Below the pieces are notes generated by a model. That model saw only the letters and a list, made by a program, of their open reading frames with translations, was not told where the DNA came from and ran no database searches. Positions 21,205 through 31,673 of a DNA stretch of 64,000 bases are shown in pieces. The DNA comes from an uncultured Bryobacteraceae bacterium (GTDB taxonomy: Bacteria > Acidobacteriota > Terriglobia > Bryobacterales > Bryobacteraceae), in assembly GCA_937924525.1 (NCBI GenBank), contig CALDSU010000005.1, forward strand, positions 434,001 to 498,000, read 5' to 3'. The first letter of the stretch is position 1; each line of letters begins with the position of its first letter. Both the position numbers and the translations under genes were made by a program.

Positions 21205-22884
21205 TTATGCCGAGCGCTTCTGAAGCTTAGCCCAGGTGTCCCGCAGTTCGACGGTCCGATTGAACACGAGCCGCTCGGCCGTCGAGGTCTTATCGGTGCA
21301 GAAATACCCAAGACGCTCGAACTGATAGCGGTCCCCGGGCCGGGCCGTCGCCAGCGACGGCTCGGCTTTCCCCTGCACCACTTCGAGCGACTTCGGATTC
21401 AAGTACGCCGTGAACTCTTGCCCCTCCGGCGTCTCATTCGGATTTTCCACCGTGAAGAGCTTGTCATAGAGCCGTACCTCGACCGGGATCGCCTGCGCCG
21501 CGGAAACCCAGTGAATGGTCGACTTCACCTTGCGCGATGGCTGGCCACTCCGTGTCTGAGGATCGTAGGTGCAGTGAATCTCGGTGACCTCGCCCGTGGC
21601 GGGGTCTTTCACGAAATCATGACACCGAATGATGTAGCCGTACCGGAGCCGGACTTCATTTCCGGGATACAGCCGGTGGTAGCCCTTGGGCGGCGTCTCC
21701 CGGAAGTCTTCCTGCTCGATCCACAGTTCGCGGCCGAAGGGCACCGATCGCGTGCCGGCGGCTGCGTCCTCGGGGTTATTGGCGGCTTCGAGGAACTCCA
21801 CCTCGCCCTCGGGATAGTTCGTCAGCACCAACTTGAGGGGGCGCAAGACCGTCATCACGCGCAGCGCCGTCCGATTCAGATCCTCCCGAATGTAGTACTC
21901 GAGCTTCTCGAATTCCGTAACGCCGTTCGTCTTCGACACGCCCACGTTGCGCGCAAAGTTACGCAGGCCTTGCGGCGAGTAGCCTCGCCGGCGCATCCCG
22001 CTGATGGTCGGCATGCGGGGATCATCCCAGCCCTCCACTACGCCCTGTTGCACGAGTTGCAGGAGCTTGCGCTTGCTCAAGATCGTGTGTGTCAGGTTCA
22101 ACCGGTCGAACTCGATCTGTTGCGGGTGGAAAACGCCGAGTTGCTCGAGATACCAGTCGTAGAGCGGACGGTGATCTTCAAACTCCAAGGTGCAGATCGA
22201 GTGGGTGATGCCTTCGATGGAATCGCACTGCCCGTGGGCCCAGTCGTACATGGGATAGATGCACCAACGATTGCCCGTACGATGATGCTCGGCGTGCAGG
22301 ATGCGGTACATGACGGGGTCCCGCAGGTTGAAATTCGGCGACGCCATATCGATTTTGGCGCGCAGCGTGCGCGAGCCATCCGGAAACTCCCCGTCCTTCA
22401 TGCGCGCGAAGAGGTCCAGATTCTCCTCGACGCTCCGGTCCCGATAGGGACTGTTTTGTCCTGGTTCCGTCAAGGTGCCCCGCGTCGCCCGCACCTGCTC
22501 GCTGCTCAGATCGCAAACGTAGGCTTTGCCTTTTTTGATGAGCTCGACGGCCCAATCGTAGAGCTGCTGGAAGTAGTCCGACGCGTAAAAAACCCGGTCG
22601 CCGAAATCACCGCCCAGCCACCGCACATCCTCGATGATCGCGTCGACGTACTCTTGCTCCTCCTTGGTGGGATTGGTGTCGTCGAAGCGCAGGTTGCATT
22701 TGCCCCCGAACTCCTCGGCGAGACCAAAGTTGATCATGATGCTCTTGGCATGGCCGATGTGCAGATAGCCATTGGGTTCCGGAGGAAAGCGCGTGTGCAC
22801 CCTTCCGCCATACTTGCCGCTCGCAATATCGGCCAGGATCCAGTCGCGAATGAAATTCGAGAGGGGGGAACCGGCGTCGTTCAT
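21205..22884 (-). CDS. glnS: Glutaminyl-tRNA synthetase
   Basis: The frame is open far upstream, but the ATG at 22882-22884 overlaps the gltX stop as ATGA and gives [20 protein letters not shown], a typical GlnRS start. The length is 559 residues (E. coli 554). HIGH-type motif: [25 protein letters not shown]-type motif: [31 protein letters not shown] and [13 protein letters not shown] are GlnRS signatures, and the C-terminal anticodon-binding barrels follow. It charges tRNA-Gln directly with glutamine, so this organism does not depend only on the Glu-tRNA-Gln amidotransferase route. It is co-translated with gltX. Confidence 0.97.
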   Translation of the reverse strand: MNDAGSPLSNFIRDWILADIASGKYGGRVHTRFPPEPNGYLHIGHAKSIMINFGLAEEFGGKCNLRFDDTNPTKEEQEYVDAIIEDVRWLGGDFGDRVFYASDYFQQLYDWAVELIKKGKAYVCDLSSEQVRATRGTLTEPGQNSPYRDRSVEENLDLFARMKDGEFPDGSRTLRAKIDMASPNFNLRDPVMYRILHAEHHRTGNRWCIYPMYDWAHGQCDSIEGITHSICTLEFEDHRPLYDWYLEQLGVFHPQQIEFDRLNLTHTILSKRKLLQLVQQGVVEGWDDPRMPTISGMRRRGYSPQGLRNFARNVGVSKTNGVTEFEKLEYYIREDLNRTALRVMTVLRPLKLVLTNYPEGEVEFLEAANNPEDAAAGTRSVPFGRELWIEQEDFRETPPKGYHRLYPGNEVRLRYGYIIRCHDFVKDPATGEVTEIHCTYDPQTRSGQPSRKVKSTIHWVSAAQAIPVEVRLYDKLFTVENPNETPEGQEFTAYLNPKSLEVVQGKAEPSLATARPGDRYQFERLGYFCTDKTSTAERLVFNRTVELRDTWAKLQKRSA

Positions 22885-24311
22885 GAAACAAGTCCTAAAG
22901 CAAAAGTGAGACGGGCCAGCACGGTGTCCCGCCCAAGCACCTCGAGCGTTTCGAACAGCGGCGGCGCATGCTTCCGCCCGCATACCGCGACGCGAATGGG
23001 CTGGAACATCTGGCCGCTCTTCAGCTTGAGTTCTGCCGCGGCGGCGCGGAGCGCCGCTTCCAGCGTGGCGTGGTCGAAAGCGGGCGCCGTCGACAGAACC
23101 TCCCTCGCCTTGCGGAGCGCCTGCGCGGCCAACGTGGCGTCCCCTTTTTGTGGAATCAGTTCCGCGGGATCGTACGACCGCGGCTCCGTGAAGAAGAAAT
23201 CGGCGACGGCGCCCACGTCGCGCAACAAGCGGATTCGCTCGCGGATCAGGGGAGCCACCGCGCGCAGTTTCTCCGGCGTGGCATTCGAGAAGCCGGCTCG
23301 TGCGGCGTAGGGGAGCAAGCGCCGCGCGAGGTCGTCGGCATCCAGCGCCCGGAGATGCTCGGCGTTCAGCCACACGGCTTTGGGATCAAAGGGGTCCTCG
23401 TCGGTAAAGTTGATGGTCGCGTTGCTGCGGTTGATGCCCTCGAGCGTGAAGCGCTCGACCAGTTCCTCGCGTGACATCATCTCGCGGTCGTTCTTGGGCG
23501 ACCAGCCCAGCAGGGCGAGGAAGTTCACGAACGCATGCGGCAGGAAACCAGCGTCCCGATAGGTGGTGACGGCGACCACGGGACCATGCACACGCTTGGA
23601 TAGCTTGGCGCCGTCCGGGGCCATCAACAGCGGCAGGTGAGCCAGCTTGGGCGTTTCGACGCCCAACGCTTCGAAGATCAGCGCGTGCTTAAAGGTGTTC
23701 GCCAGATGTTCCTGGCCGCGGAGGATGTCGGTGATGCGGAGATCGGCATCGTCGGCGCAGGAGGCCAGGTGGTAGGTCGGCATGCCCGTGGAACGCAGCA
23801 GCGCGAAATCCTCAAGGTCGCCGGTGGACTTGCTCACACGCCCGTAAACGCTATCCGAAATTACGACTTCGCGGCGCGACTCCCGCGGCACGCGGAAGCG
23901 CAGCACGAACGGTTCGCCCGCGCTAGCCCGGCGGTCGCTCTCCTCCCGCGTGAGCTCGCGCATGCCCGGATTGCAGAGCCATCCTCCGCCGGGGTTCTCC
24001 GGCGTCGCGGACGCCGGCGTGAAGTCGCGATACGCCAGCCCCTTTTCGAAAATCGCCCAGGCGGCCCGGCGATGGATCTCGAGGCGCTCGGACTGGCGGT
24101 AGAATTCGTCCCAGCCCAGTTCGAGCCATTCGAGACCTTCATAAATGGAATCGAGGGAGGTCTGCGTGTTTCGTTCCACGTCCGTGTCGTCGATGCGGAG
24201 AACCACCACGCCGCCCTGGTGCCGCGCATAAAGCCAATTGAAGATGAAAGTTCGAGCGCCGCCAATATGAAGGTAACCGGTGGGCGAAGGCGCAAATCGC
24301 ACGCGTGTCAT
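22881..24311 (-). CDS. gltX: Glutamyl-tRNA synthetase
   Basis: This 476-residue class I synthetase starts [20 protein letters not shown], with the HIGH motif at residues 14-18. [12 protein letters not shown] is the GluRS signature, and the KMSKS-type loop is [10 protein letters not shown] near residue 237. [12 protein letters not shown] and [16 protein letters not shown] also fit. The last about 120 residues form the helical anticodon-binding domain. It charges tRNA-Glu, and its product also feeds tetrapyrrole synthesis. The TGA stop overlaps the glnS ATG by four bases, a strong sign of coupling. It is transcribed towards glnS from a 112-base gap shared with the metallohydrolase 3' end. Confidence 0.97.
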   Translation of the reverse strand: MTRVRFAPSPTGYLHIGGARTFIFNWLYARHQGGVVVLRIDDTDVERNTQTSLDSIYEGLEWLELGWDEFYRQSERLEIHRRAAWAIFEKGLAYRDFTPASATPENPGGGWLCNPGMRELTREESDRRASAGEPFVLRFRVPRESRREVVISDSVYGRVSKSTGDLEDFALLRSTGMPTYHLASCADDADLRITDILRGQEHLANTFKHALIFEALGVETPKLAHLPLLMAPDGAKLSKRVHGPVVAVTTYRDAGFLPHAFVNFLALLGWSPKNDREMMSREELVERFTLEGINRSNATINFTDEDPFDPKAVWLNAEHLRALDADDLARRLLPYAARAGFSNATPEKLRAVAPLIRERIRLLRDVGAVADFFFTEPRSYDPAELIPQKGDATLAAQALRKAREVLSTAPAFDHATLEAALRAAAAELKLKSGQMFQPIRVAVCGRKHAPPLFETLEVLGRDTVLARLTFALGLVS

Positions 24312-24423
24312 GCTCAGGACTTTTAAGGATAGCTTACAACCGCCCGACTGCCCAGGCTTTCCGTTCCGCGAATTTCGCCCGGGTCGCGTCGCCCTCCAAG
24401 ACCGCCGCCCGACCCTCGCCGGC

Positions 24424-25989
24424 CTACCGCGCCGGGGGTCGGCGTAACACCGCCAGCGCCCGCTCGGCCATGGCGAAGAACTCCATCCGGCGCTTGTCGG
24501 AACCGAAATCGAGGTCTTGCGCGCGATACCAGTCGACCTCCGCCTGCCACCGGGCGGCGACCTGCTGTCTCACCTCGGGCTGATAACAACCGGGACGCAG
24601 GTAGAGCGCATTGGTATGCGCCTGGATTTCCGGTTCGCCTTCCTGGTGGGGCGCTGTCACGTGGGCGGCGGCCCAGCAGGCCTGAGCCGGGATCTCGACT
24701 TCCGCGGTCAGGCGGGTGCGTGCGCCATCTCCCGGAATTACCGCCGCCGGGCGGCCGTCGACGATCACGCTCAAGCGCTCGAGCGGCGTATCGTACTCTC
24801 CGCTCGCGGCCAGCCGCCCATCCCGCTGCGTCAACTCCACCAGGGGGCCGGTCGTCACGATCGCGTCTCCCCGGCGAACCGCCGCCGCCCAGTCCTGGTA
24901 GGAGCGTTCGCCCGGCCGCGCCCGTACGAGCGTGCGCTCCGGACCCAGCAGCGGAATCCGCCGTGGCCACGTTTTCACGCGTGGCAGCGGCACCGGGAAA
25001 TCGCTGCCCGCGATCCCGGTCAGCCGAAGGCCCGCGTTCAGCAATTCGTACCACTCTGCCGTTTTCAGAACGCCGAATTGCAGCACTTCTACAAAGTCGA
25101 TCTGGCCGAGCGCCAGATCCATCAGCATCGTCGAGTGGGGCATCGAACCGTAGAAATGCGCGTAGCCCACCGTGGCGCCCAGCCGCCGCCCTTCCGCGAA
25201 CCAGACCGACGGATACGGATAAGCGCCCGGCTCATTGCCGTACATCGCGCCGACGCTGAGAGGGCGGATCAGCCGGCTGCCGCCGAGCAGGTTCGTGTGG
25301 CCGAAATGCTCGCAGCGCGACTCGTGACCCGGCCGGATGGCGTACCCGTTCCGCCTGGCTTCGCCGGCTTCGCCAAACGCATACTGCACGGCGGCGTCCG
25401 CCTGGCGCTGCAATTGCAAAAAGTTGCCGACGGTCAGGTCCTCCGCTTGCAGCCAGCCGAGATAGATCGGGTCTTCCTCGCGGGCGCGGGTCAGGTGAAT
25501 GTGATCGTCGCCCGCAATCCACTGCGCGCGGCGGCCGCCGGTCCAGTCGCGCATGCGCAAGGTCACTTCCGTGGTTTGACCCGCCTTCAGTTCGAAACTC
25601 TGCCGCGCCGGCTCGTAGAAGGTGCCGCGGTACGCCTCCAGGCGATAGGACCCGGCGGGAAGCACGTAACGGGCTTCTCCCTCGAGGAGCAGAAAGTGCG
25701 ACTCCTCGCGATGGCGCACTTCCAGTGTGCGCACTGCCGGGCCGCGGGTCCACAACCGGTCGCGGTAGAACACATCCACGCGCAGCGGCAGGAAAGCCTC
25801 CACCGGACTCAGGCGGAACGGCCGGTTGTTCTTGAACAAGTAGAGGCGCGCGGGCATGCGCGGCTCCGTGCGAACCACCAGCCGGGCGCTCAGCGCGAGA
25901 TCGCCTTCCTGGGCCTCCAGATACGCCAAGGCTAACGCGGAGAGAAAGGCGAGGACCAGCAGCATGCGGCGGGACAAGGGTCTGGGCAC
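24424..25989 (-). CDS. Secreted CehA/McbA-type metallohydrolase-like protein
   Basis: This 521-residue protein has a signal peptide whose core is [16 protein letters not shown]. The start shown is a GTG; an ATG at 25963-25965 is possible, but the first option supplies a basic n-region (SRR). After a beta-sandwich domain (residues about 60-145, [20 protein letters not shown]) comes [15 protein letters not shown], whose D-H-x-H is the metal-binding start of the PHP-like CehA/McbA fold. Later motifs are [20 protein letters not shown] and [20 protein letters not shown], the usual conserved SDFH-like end with the His missing. It may cleave a phosphate or carbamate ester outside the cell, but the missing histidine makes activity uncertain. 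It is divergent from a larger homologue at 26128. Confidence 0.7.
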   Translation of the reverse strand: MPRPLSRRMLLVLAFLSALALAYLEAQEGDLALSARLVVRTEPRMPARLYLFKNNRPFRLSPVEAFLPLRVDVFYRDRLWTRGPAVRTLEVRHREESHFLLLEGEARYVLPAGSYRLEAYRGTFYEPARQSFELKAGQTTEVTLRMRDWTGGRRAQWIAGDDHIHLTRAREEDPIYLGWLQAEDLTVGNFLQLQRQADAAVQYAFGEAGEARRNGYAIRPGHESRCEHFGHTNLLGGSRLIRPLSVGAMYGNEPGAYPYPSVWFAEGRRLGATVGYAHFYGSMPHSTMLMDLALGQIDFVEVLQFGVLKTAEWYELLNAGLRLTGIAGSDFPVPLPRVKTWPRRIPLLGPERTLVRARPGERSYQDWAAAVRRGDAIVTTGPLVELTQRDGRLAASGEYDTPLERLSVIVDGRPAAVIPGDGARTRLTAEVEIPAQACWAAAHVTAPHQEGEPEIQAHTNALYLRPGCYQPEVRQQVAARWQAEVDWYRAQDLDFGSDKRRMEFFAMAERALAVLRRPPAR

Positions 25990-26127
25990 TCCCGCAACTT
26001 ACAGCCGAAGCCGGGTGGAAGCAAGCACTCGCGCCCTCCCGCCGGCGGGGCGCGGACCTCCCGGTTGGCCTGGCTTCCTCCCTGCCGAATGTGATACACC
26101 TTCGGAATCTTGACCGTGAGGTGTCGC

Positions 26128-28344
26128 ATGCGCTGGCTCCTGTTGTTTGCCGCTGTCTTCGCTTCCGCTCTTCGTGCCGAAGAGTTGCCGCTGGTTCCGG
26201 AGGTCGAATTTCAACCCTTAGCCGCCCAAGCCGCGCGCGTGCTACAAGCTCTGGAGCTGATCGGCGAACCGCTCGCTGCGGAGGATGCCGTCACTTTGCG
26301 CAAAATCACCGAAGCCGGCGCGGGGGGCCCGGCACAGGTCGAGCGCATCCAGCAGTTGCTGGACAGACACTGCCTGGTGGGGGTCCACATCAACCCAGAA
26401 AGCCGCGTCAAGGTGCAGCAGGGCCCCGTCCGCGCCGAATTGATGGAACAGGGCTGGCGGTCGTTTCTCGTGAAGGTTCACAACGAAGCCGGCGTCACCG
26501 CCGTGCTGGCGGCGGAAAGCCCCCACGCCGGCCCCCTGCCGAATGTGCCGGCCGGCGTGGGCGCCCGCCGCTGGATGGACCTTCAGATGTTCAACAAGCA
26601 GCCCATGCGCGTTCACCTGTCTGGCCTCGAGGTCGAGTACCGCATCCTGCAACTCTACGCCCAAGAAGCGGGCAAGCGCGAAGCCAAGCTGGCTTTCGAC
26701 GTCGGGCAGGGCTCGCAGGACCTGGGCTTCCGCAATGAGGTCGATATCCTCTTCACCATCAAGCCCGCGGCCAAGGTCACGCTGCGGGTGTTGGACTATG
26801 ACGATCAACCCACCACCGGCGAGTTCCTGATCCGCGACGACCGGCAGCGGGTCTACCCCTCGCAGGCCAAACGCCTGGCGCCCGACTTCTTCTTTCATCC
26901 CCAGGTCTACCGCGCGGACGGCGAGTACGTCATGCTGCCGCCCGGCAAGTACACCGTCACGTATGCGCGCGGCCCCGAATACCGCCGAAAATCGCAGCGG
27001 CTGGAAATCGAGAACACGGAGCCGCGCACCCTCACCTTCCGCCTGGAACGGTGGATCGATCCGGCCAAGCGCGGCTGGTACTCCGGCGACCACCACATTC
27101 ACGCCGCCGGTTGCGCGCACTACGAGCGGCCCACCGAAGGCGTCTACCCCAAAGACATGATGCGCCACCTGCTGGGCGAGGATCTCAAGGTGGGCTCCGT
27201 GCTGACCTGGGGACCCGGCTGGTATTTCCAGAAGACCTTTTTCGAGGGCAAGGAACACGCCCTCTCCACCAAGGAGCACCGCATCCGGTACGACGTAGAG
27301 GTGTCCGGACACCCCTCCAGCCACACCGGCCATCTCTGCCTGCTGGGGCTGAAGGAGCAGGACTACCCCGGCACTCAGCGCATCGAGGACTGGCCAAGCT
27401 GGGGCCTGCCCATTCTGAAGTGGGCCAAGAGCCAGAACGCCGTCACGGGCTACTCCCACTCGGGGTGGGGGCTGCAAATGCCCGACGAGAAGGTGCTTTC
27501 CTACGCCCTGCCTCCGTTCGACGGCATCGGCGCCAACGAGTACATCGTCAGCGTGACGCACGGCCTGATCGATTTCATCTCCACGGTGGATACCCCGTTT
27601 CCCTGGGAACTGAACATCTGGTATCACACGCTCAACGTCGGGTACCGGGCGCGCATTTCCGGGGAGACCGATTTCCCTTGCATCTACGGCGAGCGGGTAG
27701 GCTTGGGCCGCAGCTACGTGCGCCAGAAAGAGCTCGACTACCAGGATTGGGTCTACGGGATCCGCGAAGGCCGCAACTACGTGGGCGACGGCAAGAGCCA
27801 CCTGCTCGACTTCCGCGTGAACGGGGTGGAGATGGGCGCGGACGGAGAAGTCAAACTGGGTGCGCCCGCCGCGGTGCAGGTGACGGCCCAGGTGGCCGCC
27901 CTGCTGGACGAGAACCCGGACGAGAGCCTGTGCGGCCGCCGCGCCGACGAAAAGCCCTACTGGGACCTGGAACGGGCGCGGATCGGCAACTCCCGGCGTG
28001 TGCCGCTGGAACTGATCGTCAACGGGCAAGCCGTCGAGCGCCGGGAAATCGAAGCCGACGGCGTCGTGCGCAACGTGAGTTTCTCGCCGCGCATCGGCCG
28101 GAGTTCCTGGGTGGCGTTGCGCATTCTGCCTTCCTCCCATACCAACCCGATCTGGGTCATCGTGGGCGGCCAGCCGGTCCGGGCGTCGCGCAAGAGCGCG
28201 GAGTGGTGCCTCCAGGCCGTCGACAAATGCTACGGACAGAAGGTGCATCGCGTGCGGTTGGCCGAACGGGGAGAAATGGAACGGGCCTACGAACACGCCC
28301 GCCGCGAGTACCGGCGATTGGCGGCCGAGAGTCCGGTCGACTAA
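26128..28344 (+). CDS. Secreted CehA/McbA family metallohydrolase
   Basis: The ATG at 26128 follows a GAGGTG ribosome site (26117-26122) and gives MRWLLLFAAVFASALRAEE, a clear signal peptide, so I prefer it to the TTG at 26110. The protein has 738 residues. Beta-sandwich modules (residues about 130-310) precede KRGWYSGDHHIHAAGCAHYE, the D-H-H-I-H metal-binding motif. Then come VSGHPSSHTGHLCLLGL, AVTGYSHSGWGLQMPDEKVL and the closing GETDFPCIYGERVGLGRSYV, again lacking the SDxH histidine. A C-terminal about 200-residue region looks like another beta domain. It belongs to the PHP-like group of CehA and McbA, which hydrolyse carbaryl or modify other substrates; here the substrate is unknown. Confidence 0.8.
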   Translation: MRWLLLFAAVFASALRAEELPLVPEVEFQPLAAQAARVLQALELIGEPLAAEDAVTLRKITEAGAGGPAQVERIQQLLDRHCLVGVHINPESRVKVQQGPVRAELMEQGWRSFLVKVHNEAGVTAVLAAESPHAGPLPNVPAGVGARRWMDLQMFNKQPMRVHLSGLEVEYRILQLYAQEAGKREAKLAFDVGQGSQDLGFRNEVDILFTIKPAAKVTLRVLDYDDQPTTGEFLIRDDRQRVYPSQAKRLAPDFFFHPQVYRADGEYVMLPPGKYTVTYARGPEYRRKSQRLEIENTEPRTLTFRLERWIDPAKRGWYSGDHHIHAAGCAHYERPTEGVYPKDMMRHLLGEDLKVGSVLTWGPGWYFQKTFFEGKEHALSTKEHRIRYDVEVSGHPSSHTGHLCLLGLKEQDYPGTQRIEDWPSWGLPILKWAKSQNAVTGYSHSGWGLQMPDEKVLSYALPPFDGIGANEYIVSVTHGLIDFISTVDTPFPWELNIWYHTLNVGYRARISGETDFPCIYGERVGLGRSYVRQKELDYQDWVYGIREGRNYVGDGKSHLLDFRVNGVEMGADGEVKLGAPAAVQVTAQVAALLDENPDESLCGRRADEKPYWDLERARIGNSRRVPLELIVNGQAVERREIEADGVVRNVSFSPRIGRSSWVALRILPSSHTNPIWVIVGGQPVRASRKSAEWCLQAVDKCYGQKVHRVRLAERGEMERAYEHARREYRRLAAESPVD

Positions 28345-28405
28345 GGAGCGGCCCTCCGCGCCAGGGCTCGAACCCGGCGTGCGCCGGACCTATAATGGAC
28401 GTTTC

Positions 28406-29950
28406 ATGGATTACCTGCTGAGCTTGGTTTTGTTCATTCCGCTGGCCGGCCTGGTTCCTCTCGTCCTGATTCCTTCGTCCAACCGCAACGCGATTCGGTT
28501 GACCGCCATCGGTTTTGCGGCCCTCAGTTTCGTCGCGTCCCTTGTCCTTTGGGCGGGATTTGACCCCCGGCAGGATTTCCAGTTTGTCGAGCGCGTCCCC
28601 TGGATTCCCTCCATCGGCGCCTCTTACCACCTGGGTATCGACGGCATCAGCCTGCTGCTGGTGGTGATGACCACCCTGGTGGGATTGATCGCCATCCTTT
28701 CCAGTTGGAACGCCATCCAGCACCGGGAGAAAGAATACTACGCGTTCTTCCTGGTCCAGCAGACGGGCATGCTGGGCGTCTTCATGGCCCTCGACGCCCT
28801 GCTCTTCTTCGTTTTTTGGGAGCTGACCCTGATCCCGATGTACTTCATCATCGCCATCTGGGGCGGTCCGCGGCGCGCGTACGCGGCCATCAAGTTCGTC
28901 ATTTACACCCTCATCGGTTCGGTGCTGATGCTGCTCGGCATCCTCACGCTCTACGCCCAACACCGCGCACAGTTCCAGACCGCCAGCTTTGCGCTCGCGG
29001 ACCTGATGAAGGTGCAGATGCCGGAAACGATGGGATGGTGGGTCTTCTGGGCGCTATTCCTGGGATTCGCCGTCAAGGTGCCGATGTGGCCCTTCCACAC
29101 CTGGCTGCCGGATGCGCACGTCGAGGCGCCGACGGCCGGCTCGGTGGTGCTGGCCAGCGTCCTGCTCAAATTGGGAACGTACGGCTTCATCCGCTTCTCC
29201 CTGCCCCTGCTGCCAGACGCGGCCCGCGATCCTGGAATTGTCAGCGTCGTGGCGCTGCTGTCCATCATCGCCATCGTCTACGGAGCGTTAACCTCGCTCA
29301 TGCAGACGGACTGGAAAAAACTGGTGGCCTATTCCTCGGTCAGCCACCTGGGTTTCTGCACGCTCGGCATCTTCGCGCTGAATCCCATCGGCATCGCCGG
29401 CAGCGTGTTGCAGCAGGTCAACCATGGCATCTCCACCGGCATGCTTTTCTTGATTGTCGGCGTGGTGTACGAGCGCCGCCATACGCGCGACATCGGCCAG
29501 TACGGCGGGCTGCTGCGCGTGATGCCCGTGTTCACCATGATTTTCCTGATCGCGGCGTTGAGTTCCATGGGGATGCCTCCGCTCAACGGCTTTATCGGGG
29601 AGATGGCGATCCTGCAAGGCGTTTACCAGATGTCCTTCTGGTGGGCTTTCTGGTGCGCCGTGGGCATTGCGTTGGGCGCGGCCTATCTTTTCTGGCTGTT
29701 CCAGCGGACCATGCTCGGGACGCTCACGGAGGCGAACGCGCAGCTGAAGGACTTGTCCCCGCGGGAGATCCTGGTATTCGCCCCGCTGGTGCTCTGGGCG
29801 TTTTCCATCGGGCTGTATCCGAAGCCCTACTTTGACGTCATGGAACGCTCGGTCGCCCAGATCGTCGAGCGTGTCCGGCCGGGATATCACGCCCAGCACC
29901 ACCTGCCGAATCCGCTGGACGTCGGCTCCCGCGCCGCCGCGTCGCGTTAA
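28406..29950 (+). CDS. nuoM: NuoM/ND4-like proton-translocating subunit, stand-alone
   Basis: I chose the ATG at 28406 (MDYLLSLVLFIPLAGLVPLV); the frame opens at 28379. TATAAT at 28391-28396 lies just upstream but has no clear -35. The 514 residues form about 14 membrane segments. The ND4/NuoM marks are GIDGISLLLVVMTTLVG, FFVFWELTLIPMYFIIAIWG with the key Glu139, FHTWLPDAHVEAPTAGSVVL, LLKLGTYGFIRF, and YSSVSHLGFCTLGIFALN with LQQVNHGISTGMLFLIVGV. Length fits NuoM (E. coli 509). In complex I it carries one of the proton channels. No other nuo gene is adjacent, so it may belong to a scattered complex or to another membrane complex that uses Mrp-type subunits. Confidence 0.88.
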   Translation: MDYLLSLVLFIPLAGLVPLVLIPSSNRNAIRLTAIGFAALSFVASLVLWAGFDPRQDFQFVERVPWIPSIGASYHLGIDGISLLLVVMTTLVGLIAILSSWNAIQHREKEYYAFFLVQQTGMLGVFMALDALLFFVFWELTLIPMYFIIAIWGGPRRAYAAIKFVIYTLIGSVLMLLGILTLYAQHRAQFQTASFALADLMKVQMPETMGWWVFWALFLGFAVKVPMWPFHTWLPDAHVEAPTAGSVVLASVLLKLGTYGFIRFSLPLLPDAARDPGIVSVVALLSIIAIVYGALTSLMQTDWKKLVAYSSVSHLGFCTLGIFALNPIGIAGSVLQQVNHGISTGMLFLIVGVVYERRHTRDIGQYGGLLRVMPVFTMIFLIAALSSMGMPPLNGFIGEMAILQGVYQMSFWWAFWCAVGIALGAAYLFWLFQRTMLGTLTEANAQLKDLSPREILVFAPLVLWAFSIGLYPKPYFDVMERSVAQIVERVRPGYHAQHHLPNPLDVGSRAAASR

Positions 29951-30196
29951 AGCCCGCGCCGCCGCGCCACAACGCTAAGCCGCCATCGTAATCGCTGGTC
30001 CCATCCCCAACCCCCAGGGTTGACGGTCGCCGTGAGGCAAGTCTCCGGCTTGCCCTTCCACTTGCTGGATTCCTCTCCAGGCTGTAAGCCGGCGCGACCG
30101 CCGCGCCCACTGGCTACCGGTCGTGGCTCGGAACGTGGGCTCGGAGCGATCGAACTCCACGTCGCTCGGCGACCGGCACGGCCTTGAGTTCACCTC

Positions 30197-30646
30197 CTAG
30201 AGTTCCGATGCGGACTTCGCGGCCAGTTCGCCCACGATCGGCAGGGAATAGTTCCGGTTCTGCGAAACCTTGATCAGCATGAAAATCATTGCGCCAATCA
30301 CGGTCAGCTCCAACAGGCCTCCCAGCGGGAACCCGCGATGCGCCACCCGCAGGAAGGGGTGGACCACCTGGTTCACCAGCAGCCACGCCACAAATAAGTA
30401 AAGTCCCTGGTACGCGTGAAAGCGCACGATCCGCTCGGTCCGGAACCGTTCCGCCGCCAGCACGGCGATGGCGGCGATCCATCCCACGTAAGGAATGTAA
30501 CAGAGCAGCGCGGCGCGGTTGGCGGGCAGGCGCGTCAGCGAATCGGCGGCCGCCGGAGGATAGCTGACCGGCTGGCGCGCTCCGCAGGCCGCGCAATAGA
30601 AATCCTGCTCGCGAACCGCTTTTCCGCATTGGCTGCAGTAAGGCAT
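30197..30646 (-). CDS. Zinc-ribbon integral membrane protein (DUF4870-like)
   Basis: This 149-residue protein begins with a zinc ribbon: MPYCSQCGKAVREQDFYCAA has Cys4, Cys7, Cys18 and Cys21. A Pro/Ala linker (residues 24-45) leads to three membrane segments: AALLCYIPYVGWIAAIAVLA, the RFHAYQGLYLFVAWLLVNQV segment, and LLELTVIGAMIFMLIKV. The FHAYQGL motif is shared with DUF4870/YtxH-like small membrane proteins. No function is known. It is divergent from the YihY gene across a 127-base gap that contains an inverted repeat. Confidence 0.75.
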   Translation of the reverse strand: MPYCSQCGKAVREQDFYCAACGARQPVSYPPAAADSLTRLPANRAALLCYIPYVGWIAAIAVLAAERFRTERIVRFHAYQGLYLFVAWLLVNQVVHPFLRVAHRGFPLGGLLELTVIGAMIFMLIKVSQNRNYSLPIVGELAAKSASEL

Positions 30647-30689
30647 GGGGTCACCGGACCGTCTGGGCCGAGCTCCAAACGTCCTCTTT

Positions 30690-30733
30690 CACTTGAACAT
30701 ACGTTATGACAGCCGCAAAGGTTCATTCAAGTG
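30690..30733. repeat. Inverted repeat between divergent genes
   Basis: CACTTGAA at 30690-30697 is mirrored by TTCAAGTG at 30726-30733, with a 28-base centre that contains ATACGTTATG. Its position between two divergent promoters suggests a protein-binding site, but no regulator is recognised. Confidence 0.4.
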
Positions 30734-30773
30734 CGACGGTGGCGCCGCCCGGATATGATGAGGAGAAGCCTCC

Positions 30774-31673
30774 GTGCCGCGTCCCGATCCCGATTCGCCG
30801 CCTCGCTCCGCGCCGGTATGGCGGAATCCCGTCCAGCCGGTCCTGATCTCCCTCAGCCGCGGGGGCGGTTGGTGGCCGATGCTACGCCCGATCGTGCGCT
30901 ACTGGGCGGAGGTAGAGGTACATGTCTATGCGCTCTCGGTCGCGGCGGCGGTGCTGTTGTCGTTCTTCCCTTTCCTGATCGTGATGGTTTCGCTGTTTCG
31001 CTACGTCTTCGAGTGGCCCGCCGGCGTGCGCGCCATCGAGATCGCCCTGGCGGACTTCTTCCACCCCGATCTGTACGAGTTCATGCGGCGCAACCTGCTG
31101 CAAACCGTCTACGCTTCGGCCAAGGCGCACGGCGGCGTGCAGCTCACCTCGCTGTTTCTCCTGCTGTTCACGGCGAATGCGGTGTTTGTGCCGTTTGAAG
31201 TGGCGCTCAACCGGGCCTGGGGCGTCACGCAGAACCGCACCTATCTCAAGAACCAGTTGGTTTCTCTCGGTCTGATTTTTGTCTGCGGCAGCCTGGCGCT
31301 GGCGTCTTTTGTCCTCACCGCCCTGAACCGCGAATTCCTGGCGGGCTGGACGTGGCTCCCCGCCTGGGTCGCGATCGCCGCTTTCAAAGTGTTGGCGGTT
31401 CCCATGTCGATTCTGGCCCTGGCGCTCATGTACTGGCTGCTGCCGAACCGGCCCGTGCGATTCCTGAGTGTGGCGCCCACCGCCGTGCGGGTGGGCCTGG
31501 CCCTGGAAGTTCTGAAATGGGTAAGCCGCTTCGCCTGGCCCCTGGTGGAGGCGAAGTTGCGGTACGAGTACGGTCCGTTCCGGATTTCCGTCGGCATTTT
31601 GCTGTGGAGTTTTGCGGCGGCGATGATCATCCTGGCGGGCGCCGACCGGCTCGCCCGCAACGTCCGCGCCTGA
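30774..31673 (+). CDS. YihY/BrkB family integral membrane protein
   Basis: The start is a GTG preceded by AGGAG at 30761-30765 with 8 bases between, better than the other in-frame choices. The 299 residues contain about six membrane segments. The family patterns are LRPIVRYWAEVEVHVYALSV, AAAVLLSFFPFLIVMVSLF, ANAVFVPFEVALNRAWGV (the YihY-specific ExALNxIW-like signature) and MYWLLPNRPVRFLSVAPTAV. YihY proteins have long been mislabelled ribonuclease BN; the real role is unknown, perhaps export across the inner membrane. It follows the divergent zinc-ribbon gene. Confidence 0.88.
   Translation: MPRPDPDSPPRSAPVWRNPVQPVLISLSRGGGWWPMLRPIVRYWAEVEVHVYALSVAAAVLLSFFPFLIVMVSLFRYVFEWPAGVRAIEIALADFFHPDLYEFMRRNLLQTVYASAKAHGGVQLTSLFLLLFTANAVFVPFEVALNRAWGVTQNRTYLKNQLVSLGLIFVCGSLALASFVLTALNREFLAGWTWLPAWVAIAAFKVLAVPMSILALALMYWLLPNRPVRFLSVAPTAVRVGLALEVLKWVSRFAWPLVEAKLRYEYGPFRISVGILLWSFAAAMIILAGADRLARNVRA

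Noticed and set aside
22885-23373. A 163-residue N-terminal extension of glutaminyl-tRNA synthetase
   Set aside because: The extension lies antiframe over gltX, is Arg/Gly/Ala-rich without structure, and the ATGA overlap with gltX gives the normal GlnRS start.
30001-30120. Possible dispersed repeat between nuoM-like and zinc-ribbon genes (GGCAAG/CTTGCC hairpin)
   Set aside because: Only six-base arms and no second copy seen in the window, so not enough to call a repeat family.
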